Shown: piece after piece, positions 1 through 4,617 of the stretch
How positions within the stretch are numbered: position 1 is the stretch's first letter
Layout: the number at the start of each line of letters is the position of its first letter
Assembly: GCA_035628035.1 (NCBI GenBank)
Contig: DASPKS010000035.1
Location: forward strand, 1 to 5,696
Direction of reading: 5' to 3'
From: DASPKS01 sp035628035
Lineage (GTDB): Bacteria > Bacteroidota > Rhodothermia > Rhodothermales > Rubricoccaceae
Length of the DNA stretch: 5,696 nucleotides
Program-made: the position numbers and the translations under genes
Notes under the pieces: generated by a model
Databases searched by the model: none
What the model saw: only the letters and a program-made list of their open reading frames with translations
Told to the model about the DNA's origin: nothing

Positions 1-1863
1 GTTCACGTCGTACGCGCCGTCCACGTCGCCCACGCTCACTGAGTAGTAGCTGGCGAGATACGGGTCACTCTCGTCGTTCGTCTCCCAGAGTACGTTCCCG
101 TTGCGCCCGTCGAGGGCGTAGACGCCGTCGTTCCCGCCCTCGGTACCGATCACCACATCGCCGGTGCCGTCGCCGTTGAGGTCCACGCCCGTGGCGAGGC
201 CGTATTCGAAGAGCTGGGCGTTCCCGCTGACCGCGCCGCAGTCGTTGTTGTTCGGGCACGTGCGGAAGGTCCAGAGCGTGTCGGGCGTCCCCCAGCCGTT
301 TGCGTCGAGCGCGATGGTCTGGTAGTTCCGCGCGGCGAGGACGAGGTCGGGCCGGTCGTCGCCCGTGATGTCGTCCATCGGGGTGAGGCTGAACACCTTC
401 CGGTCGGTCGAGGAGGTCTGCGGGTTCAGCGGGACGTCGTAGTGCCATACCACGTCGCCGCCTTCCAGCACGGGATTGACGCCCTGGCCTGCCAGCGTGA
501 TGGTGCGGGTGGGGCTCTCGGGGTCGTCGCTGGCGACGGTGGCCGTGGCGCTGTACGCGCGCACCTGCGTCGGGCGGAAGGCGATGCGGACGACGGCGGT
601 GTCGAGCGGGGCGAGCGTGAGCGGGAACGTCGTCTCGTCCGCCGTAAAGGCCGGGTCGGAGAACGTGATGCCCGTGACGGTGAGCGTCGTCGCGCCCTCG
701 TTGACGAGCCGCGTCGGCCAGCGGACCACGCTGAGGGCGTCGCCGGGGGGCTCGATGCGCACGGGCCCGTAGTCGTGGCTCGGGTCGAGCAGTGTGAGGT
801 GACGCTGCGCGTGGAGGCCGATCCCGGCGAGCGGAATGGTCACCACGGGCGCGCTCACGTCGTTCGTCTCGAACGTGAGCGTGGCGCTGTACGGGCCGGC
901 CGCCGTCGGCGCGAACGTGACGGTGGCGTTGATCGTCGCGCCGGGTGCGATGGTCTGCGCTGTGAGGTCAGTCGTGAATACGGCGTCGCCGGTGACCTGG
1001 ACGTTAGAGATCACGAGCGGTCCGTCGCCGACGTTCGAGAGGATGAGGGGGGCGTTGTAGCTCGCGCCGAAGACGCGCGGGCCGAAGTCGAACGCGGAGG
1101 GGGAATAGGAGAGCTCGGGGTTCCCGGCGCTCTGGAGGTCCACCTTGGCGATGTGCCACTCGAAGGGGGTCACGTCCTCGCGCAGCACCACGTAGAGGTA
1201 GCGCGTCCCGTCGTAGGCGAGCCCACGGGGGCGCGAGTAGCCGTCGGGCATCGCGAGGGTGTCGAGGACGGCCCCGGCGCGGTTCATCTTCCAGAGGACG
1301 TAGACGCCCGAGCTGCCCGAGTCGTCGCCGACGTTGGTCACCCAGAACGTGTTCGTGTCGAGGAAGGCGATCCCGCCCGGCTGCGTCGAAGGGAAGGGGA
1401 TGGTCTCCAGCACCGCGCCCGTGGCCGGGTCGACGCCGACGACGGAGGCCTCGTTGTCAGGGTACGCCTTCGCTGCGAAGAGGCGGCCGTCGTGGAGCTG
1501 GAGGTCGTGCGTGAGCGCGCTCGGCGCGGGGATCGAGCCCAGGTTGGTGCCCGTCGGGCTGAGCGTGTAGATCAGGGGGCTCGACGTGTCGAACCCCGTC
1601 GAGATCCGCCAGTTGGTGCCGTCCCAGGCCAGCCCGCGCGGGTCGAACGAGAGGGTGAACTCCTGCGTGACCGCGCCCGTCGTGAGGTCCACTTGGACGA
1701 GCCGGTCCGGGTTCGTATCCGTGGCGTAGAGGGCGCCGGCACGCCATTCGAGCCCCCAGAGCGCAGGATTCCCGGCGGGGTCGATCACGTCCACGTAGGT
1801 CTGGGCGCGGGCCCCGGCGGCGGCGAGCGCGGCCAGCACGAAGGTTAAGGTGTAGCGAAACAC
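1..1863 (-). CDS. Secreted multidomain protein: beta-propeller, two choice-of-anchor D (ASH-like) domains and FG-GAP/VCBS repeats (C-terminus outside window)
   Basis: The frame stays open for 621 codons from a GTG at 1863 to the left edge, so the C-terminus is missing. Residues 1-20 form a signal peptide ending in ARA before Q21, so the product is exported. Residues about 21-245 look like a beta-propeller of the NHL/SMP-30/YncE kind, with the blade motif PRGLAxDGT at 75-83 and 212-220. Residues about 252-351 and 357-462 are two choice-of-anchor D/ASH-like Ig domains (SAFDFGP, LSNVGDGPL, VTFAPT, then a near-repeat with IAFRPT). From about 490 come FG-GAP/VCBS repeats with acidic calcium-type loops: DDITGDDRPD at 497-506, DLNGDGTGD at 561-569, and a third starting GDVDG at 612. 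C536 and C542 may form a small disulfide loop. Such proteins are usually surface or secreted adhesion or binding proteins. A type IX secretion sorting domain may lie beyond the edge, but this is not visible. The GTG start is chosen because it gives a clean signal peptide; no Shine-Dalgarno sequence precedes it. Its ligand or substrate is unknown. Confidence 0.88.
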   Translation of the reverse strand, partial: MFRYTLTFVLAALAAAGARAQTYVDVIDPAGNPALWGLEWRAGALYATDTNPDRLVQVDLTTGAVTQEFTLSFDPRGLAWDGTNWRISTGFDTSSPLIYTLSPTGTNLGSIPAPSALTHDLQLHDGRLFAAKAYPDNEASVVGVDPATGAVLETIPFPSTQPGGIAFLDTNTFWVTNVGDDSGSSGVYVLWKMNRAGAVLDTLAMPDGYSRPRGLAYDGTRYLYVVLREDVTPFEWHIAKVDLQSAGNPELSYSPSAFDFGPRVFGASYNAPLILSNVGDGPLVISNVQVTGDAVFTTDLTAQTIAPGATINATVTFAPTAAGPYSATLTFETNDVSAPVVTIPLAGIGLHAQRHLTLLDPSHDYGPVRIEPPGDALSVVRWPTRLVNEGATTLTVTGITFSDPAFTADETTFPLTLAPLDTAVVRIAFRPTQVRAYSATATVASDDPESPTRTITLAGQGVNPVLEGGDVVWHYDVPLNPQTSSTDRKVFSLTPMDDITGDDRPDLVLAARNYQTIALDANGWGTPDTLWTFRTCPNNNDCGAVSGNAQLFEYGLATGVDLNGDGTGDVVIGTEGGNDGVYALDGRNGNVLWETNDESDPYLASYYSVSVGDVDGAYDVN

Positions 1864-2010
1864 GAGCGTGGTGGGGGCTAGGGCGTATGAAAGGAGTCGT
1901 GAAAGCCGTTTCCGAACCTAGGGGCCCCTGCTCCCGGTGTCAACCCATTCGTAACCGGATAGGCCCCCCTGCGTAGATTCCGGCTATCCGTTTTCACCTG
2001 CTGCTGGCCC
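1864..2010. other. Divergent intergenic region between the secreted protein gene and the Bax inhibitor gene
   Basis: This 147-bp gap separates divergently transcribed genes, so both must be driven from here or from within the neighbouring coding sequences. The minus-strand promoter is clear. For the plus strand the best candidate -7 is TAGATTCC at 1974-1981, matching TAnnTTTG only at TA and TT. It lacks a properly spaced TTG, so I do not call it as a promoter. It would give a leader of about 20-25 nt. No terminator, small ORF or RNA gene is visible. Confidence 0.5.
1913..1943 (-). promoter_or_regulatory. Promoter of the secreted multidomain protein gene
   Basis: Read on the minus strand, a perfect TTGACA (1943-1938) is followed after 17 bp by TAGGTTCG (1920-1913). 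The second element matches the Bacteroidota -7 consensus TAnnTTTG at all but one fixed position, and the TTG lies 20 bp upstream of it, as expected for the -33/-7 promoter class of that phylum. A transcript would start near 1906, giving a leader of about 40 nt before the GTG at 1863. The spacer contains the palindrome AGGGGCCCCT (1920-1929), which touches the -7 element and could be an operator or just GC-rich coincidence. Confidence 0.6.
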
Positions 2011-2748
2011 ATGCGTACGTCGAACCCCACCCTCCGCGACAGCGTCTTCCGCGATGCCCCGCGCACCGCGTCCGGTGACGTGATGACGGTGCAGGGCGCC
2101 GTCAACAAGACCGCGCTCCTCCTCCTCATCCTGGTCGTGCCCGCCCTCTGGGTGTGGAACCGGGTGGAGGCCGCGCCGGAGTCCGTCGGTCCGATCATCC
2201 TGCTCGGCGTGATCGGCGGGCTCATCGCGGCCCTCGTGACCATCTTCAAGAAGACGTGGGCGCCGATCACGGCGCCGATCTACGCCGCCCTCGAAGGGCT
2301 CGCCCTCGGCGGCATCTCGGCCTTCTTCGAGATGCAGTTCCCCGGCATCGTCATCCAGGCCGTCGGGCTCACGTTCGGGACGCTCGGCGCGCTCCTCTTC
2401 GCGTACCGCACCGGGATGATCCGCGCGACGGAGAACTTCAAGATGGGCGTGGTGGCCGCCACGGGCGGCATCGCCCTCGTGTACCTCGTCAGCCTCGTGA
2501 TGGGGTTCTTCGGGACGACGGTCCCGTTCATCCACGAGTCCGGCCCCATCGGGATCGGGTTCAGCGTGTTCGTCGTCGTCATCGCCGCGCTCAACCTCGT
2601 GCTCGACTTCGACTTCATCGAGCAGGGGGCCGAGGCGGGCGCGCCGAAGTACATGGAGTGGTACGCCTCGTTCGGGCTGCTCGTCACGCTCGTGTGGCTG
2701 TACCTCGAGATCCTCCGCCTCCTCGCCAAGCTCCAGAGCCGCGACTGA
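2011..2748 (+). CDS. Bax inhibitor-1/YccA family integral membrane protein
   Basis: This 245-residue protein belongs to the Bax inhibitor-1/YccA (TMBIM-like) family, in the subgroup with an N-terminal SSNP-like motif, here RTSNP at 2-6, followed by MTVQGAVNKT at 25-34. Seven hydrophobic segments can be placed at about 35-50, 59-79, 84-106, 113-132, 144-166, 180-199 and 218-238, which is the family's usual count. The acidic stretch LDFDFIE at 198-204, before the last helix, is in the right place for the conserved acidic residues that in the Bacillus YetJ relative form a pH-sensing, calcium-leak di-aspartyl pair. That assignment is by position only. Members sit in the inner membrane and are linked to calcium leak and membrane-protein quality control, but the role of this subgroup is largely unknown. 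The ATG is supported by the family N-terminus; no Shine-Dalgarno sequence is seen. A terminator follows, so it is probably monocistronic. Confidence 0.9.
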   Translation: MRTSNPTLRDSVFRDAPRTASGDVMTVQGAVNKTALLLLILVVPALWVWNRVEAAPESVGPIILLGVIGGLIAALVTIFKKTWAPITAPIYAALEGLALGGISAFFEMQFPGIVIQAVGLTFGTLGALLFAYRTGMIRATENFKMGVVAATGGIALVYLVSLVMGFFGTTVPFIHESGPIGIGFSVFVVVIAALNLVLDFDFIEQGAEAGAPKYMEWYASFGLLVTLVWLYLEILRLLAKLQSRD

Positions 2749-2769
2749 GCGGCCGAGGCTCTTTTTCCC

Positions 2770-2804
2770 CGGGGAGGCGGCATGCCGCCTCCCCGCTCCT
2801 TTTT
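2770..2804 (+). terminator. Intrinsic terminator after the Bax inhibitor gene
   Basis: A perfect 26-bp palindrome (2770-2795, half-site CGGGGAGGCGGCA) is followed by GCTCC-type sequence and then a run of five T (2800-2804). It begins about 20 bp after the stop codon at 2748. The minus-strand reading has no T-run after the hairpin, so the terminator works in the plus direction. Because the palindrome is continuous, the RNA loop would be a few of the central bases. An ATG at 2782, in frame with the next gene, lies at the centre of this hairpin. Confidence 0.85.
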
Positions 2805-2811
2805 CAGCCCG

Positions 2812-3171
2812 ATGCGGCTCGACACCCTCCGCGCGTACTGCCTCGCGAAGCCGGGCGCGACCGAGGACCAGCCCTTCGGGCCGGACAACCTCGTCTTCAA
2901 GGTGGCCGGGAAGATGTTCGCCATCACCGACCTCGAGCGCGTCCCCGTCGAGGTAGGGCTGAAGTGCGACCCCGAGCGGGCGGTGGAGCTGCGCGAGGCG
3001 TACGACGGGATCTACCCCGGCCCGTACCTCAACAAGAAACACTGGAACTACGTCCGCCTCGGCGGCGACGTGCCCGACGCGCTCGTCCGGGAGCTGGTGG
3101 ACCACTCGTACGACCTCGTGGTGGCGGGGCTGCCGCGCGCGGCGCGCGAGCGGCTGGTGGCCGGGGGCTGA
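2812..3171 (+). CDS. MmcQ/YjbR family protein (CyaY-like fold)
   Basis: This 119-residue protein matches the MmcQ/YjbR family, small single-domain proteins of about 115-120 residues with a CyaY-like double-wing fold, described as putative DNA-binding proteins. Family signatures are KPGATEDQPFG at 13-23, FKVAGKMFAI at 29-38, LKCDPERA at 50-57 and YLNKKHWNYVRL at 72-83, ending in the helix LVRELVDHSYDLVVAGLP at 91-108. The family's cellular role is not established. I use the ATG at 2812 rather than the in-frame ATG at 2782. The earlier codon sits at the centre of the terminator palindrome and would add ten residues that the family lacks, whereas MRLDTLRAYC is the normal family start. Only 6 bp separate the T-run from this ATG, so its transcript is either leaderless, starts inside the terminator, or depends on read-through. 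Confidence 0.9.
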   Translation: MRLDTLRAYCLAKPGATEDQPFGPDNLVFKVAGKMFAITDLERVPVEVGLKCDPERAVELREAYDGIYPGPYLNKKHWNYVRLGGDVPDALVRELVDHSYDLVVAGLPRAARERLVAGG

Positions 3172-3200
3172 ACCGGCGGCAGGAGAGGGGGTTAGAGCGA

Positions 3201-3225
3201 GGGGCGCTTAAGACCCGGGCGCCCC
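3201..3225 (+). other. Hairpin between the MmcQ/YjbR gene and sodC
   Basis: GGGGCGC at 3201-3207 pairs with GCGCCCC at 3219-3225 across an 11-nt loop, 29 bp after the MmcQ/YjbR stop. There is no T-run after it, only a C/T-rich stretch, so it is not a classical intrinsic terminator. It could be a weak terminator, a leader structure for sodC, or a chance structure in GC-rich DNA. No promoter could be recognised in the 82-bp gap. Confidence 0.35.
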
Positions 3226-3253
3226 TGCCCGTCTCACCCTTCCCCCTCCTCCG

Positions 3254-3919
3254 ATGCGCTTCTGCTTCCTCCTTGCGTTCCCCCTCCTCCTCGCCGCCTG
3301 CCAGACCGAGCCCGCCGACGACGTAGACCCCGTGGACACTACCGCCGACGATGGCGATGCGATGACCGATACCGCGGGCACGGCGGGTGGCCCAGCGGCC
3401 CGCGCCGACATCGAGCCGCTCGGCGACTCCGAGGTCCGCGGTACCGTCACGTTCACGCCGCAGAACGGCGGCGTCCTCGTGACCGTGGGCCTCTCCGGCT
3501 TGACGCCCGGCTCGCACGGCTTCCACATCCACCAGAACGGCTCGTGCGCGCCCGAAGACCTTCCCGAAGACCCCGACACCGACCCGAACCCGGGCGGGGG
3601 GGCCGGCCCGCACTTCGGCCCCGGCGGCACCCCCCACGGCGCGCCCCTCAACGCCGCTACGCAGCGCCACGCGGGCGACTTCGGTAACGTGTTCGCCCAC
3701 GCCGGTGGGGCCGTAGACACCTCGTTCACCGACGCGGTCATCACCCTCACCGGCCCGAACAGCATCATCGGGAAGGCTGTGCTCGTCCACGCCAACCCGG
3801 ACGACCTCACGAGCCAGCCGTCGGGCAACGCCGGCGCGCGGATCGGGTGCGGCATCGTGATGAGCGGCGACAGCGGGGGCGCGGCCCCCATGCCGGCCGA
3901 CACGGCGAACCAGATGTAG
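3254..3919 (+). CDS. sodC: Cu/Zn superoxide dismutase, lipoprotein form (SodC-like)
   Basis: This 221-residue enzyme would convert superoxide to oxygen and hydrogen peroxide outside the cytoplasm. The N-terminus is a lipoprotein signal with lipobox LAAC, C16 being the lipidated residue, then an acidic Asp/Thr/Ala-rich linker to about residue 50. The SOD fold spans about 55-204. All metal ligands are visible: copper H91, H93 and H179, bridging H120, and zinc H128, H139 and D142 (motifs GFHIHQNGSC, GPHFGP, RHAGDFGN, LVHANPDDL). C98 and C199 match the conserved disulfide, and R196 in GNAGARIGCG matches the active-site arginine. The loop between C98 and H120 is lengthened by an acidic, Pro/Gly-rich insert (about 99-117). 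A short Ser/Gly/Ala/Pro-rich tail ends the protein. The start is supported by the signal peptide; the preceding sequence is C/T-rich with no Shine-Dalgarno sequence. A strong terminator follows. Confidence 0.93.
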   Translation: MRFCFLLAFPLLLAACQTEPADDVDPVDTTADDGDAMTDTAGTAGGPAARADIEPLGDSEVRGTVTFTPQNGGVLVTVGLSGLTPGSHGFHIHQNGSCAPEDLPEDPDTDPNPGGGAGPHFGPGGTPHGAPLNAATQRHAGDFGNVFAHAGGAVDTSFTDAVITLTGPNSIIGKAVLVHANPDDLTSQPSGNAGARIGCGIVMSGDSGGAAPMPADTANQM

Positions 3920-3938
3920 CCTCCGCCGCGAGGCGAAG

Positions 3939-3979
3939 GCGCCCGCTGCCGGACCGCTGGCAGCGGGCGCTTGTATTTT
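3939..3979 (+). terminator. Intrinsic terminator after sodC
   Basis: A 12-bp perfect stem (GCGCCCGCTGCC at 3939-3950 with its complement at 3959-3970) closes an 8-nt loop and is followed by the T-rich TTGTATTTT (3971-3979). It lies 20 bp after the sodC stop and should terminate that transcript efficiently. The T-tract ends only 6 bp before the ATG of the next gene, so it may also act as an attenuator for the lipoprotein-mutS unit, or that unit must start transcription within it. Confidence 0.88.
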
Positions 3980-3985
3980 GAACCG

Positions 3986-4615
3986 ATGCCTCGCCACGCC
4001 CCCTTTTCCATCGTTACCGGGCTCCTCGTGCTCGCCGCCTGCGGCGATCCTGCGCCGGTGGAGGGGACCCCTGTCACCGTGGCGTACGCGGCCGCCTGCG
4101 ACTCCGCGCACCACGAGCGCGTGCTCACCACGGAGGGCTACCTCCATCTCTTTCCGCGCCTGCTCTACTGCGGGCCGGACGGGGAGGGGCGCCAGAACTG
4201 CCAGGTCGAACTCCTCCCTGCGCCCGATGCGCCGACGGAGCCCGAAGCGCTGGCGCAGACCTACCCCACGGTCTTTATCCCAGAGGGGATCGGGCCGAAC
4301 GAGGCCGACGCGAGGGGGTACGGCATCACGCCCGCGCCGGTGCCGGTCCGCGCCGCCGACAGCAGTGGGGTAGGGCCGGGCGACCGCGTGCGCGTGACGG
4401 GCCGGTTCCACGCGCGGCCCCCGATCACGCGGCTCCCGTCCGGGCCGCCGCTCACCTGCAGCTTCACGGTGCTCCACCGGATCGAGCTCGTCGAACGCGC
4501 GGTGCCGTCGTGGGCTGACCGGCAGGCGGCCCGCGCCGACTCCCTCCGGGCCCTCCTCGATTCGATGCGCGTGGCCCACGAGCGCCGTGACTCCATCGCT
4601 GCCTCCGCCCCCTAG
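3986..4615 (+). CDS. Unrecognised lipoprotein upstream of mutS
   Basis: I do not recognise this 209-residue protein. It has a lipoprotein signal (residues 1-18) with lipobox LAAC and C19 as the lipidated cysteine, so it should be membrane-anchored and face the periplasm or surface. Residues about 28-78 (VTVAYAAACD, VLTTEGYLHL, NCQVELLP) and 129-170 (GPGDRVRVTGRF, TCSFTVLHRIELV) alternate hydrophobic strands in a pattern resembling an OB-fold, split by a Pro-rich loop. This is a guess from pattern only. Four further cysteines, C38, C62, C72 and C158, could form disulfides. Residues 175-206 form a charged Arg/Asp/Ala-rich helix, possibly a short coiled coil. An in-frame TTG at 3971 would extend the protein by five residues but lies in the terminator T-tract, so I choose the ATG at 3986. 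The stop is 2 bp before the mutS ATG, so the two are very likely co-transcribed and perhaps translationally coupled. Confidence 0.8.
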   Translation: MPRHAPFSIVTGLLVLAACGDPAPVEGTPVTVAYAAACDSAHHERVLTTEGYLHLFPRLLYCGPDGEGRQNCQVELLPAPDAPTEPEALAQTYPTVFIPEGIGPNEADARGYGITPAPVPVRAADSSGVGPGDRVRVTGRFHARPPITRLPSGPPLTCSFTVLHRIELVERAVPSWADRQAARADSLRALLDSMRVAHERRDSIAASAP

Positions 4616-4617
4616 CG

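Noticed and set aside
442..1848. Long plus-strand open frame (468 codons) opposite the secreted protein gene
   Set aside because: The translation is rich in Arg, Gly, Val and Glu with no recognisable domain. The opposite strand encodes a signal peptide and clear domain repeats. Long antisense frames are expected in GC-rich coding DNA.
1984..3105. Minus-strand open frame (373 codons) across the Bax inhibitor and MmcQ/YjbR genes
   Set aside because: It runs through a terminator hairpin and two recognised genes, and its product is low-complexity His/Glu/Arg/Asp-rich sequence typical of an antisense shadow.
3201..3225. Hairpin as an intrinsic terminator of the MmcQ/YjbR gene
   Set aside because: The stem is only 7 bp with an 11-nt loop and no T-run follows, so I list it as an undefined hairpin rather than a terminator.
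2154..3326. Plus-strand frame (390 codons) overlapping the Bax inhibitor, MmcQ/YjbR and the start of sodC
   Set aside because: It is Arg/His/Pro-rich, ignores the gene boundaries and terminator, and is out of frame with three recognised proteins.
3971..3985. TTG start extending the lipoprotein by five residues
   Set aside because: The codon is the first part of the terminator T-tract, and the lipoprotein signal is complete from the ATG at 3986.
3029..4579. Minus-strand open frame (516 codons) across sodC and the lipoprotein gene
   Set aside because: It crosses three genes and the sodC terminator, has an Arg/Ala/Gly-rich product with no motifs, and opposes sodC with all its metal ligands intact.
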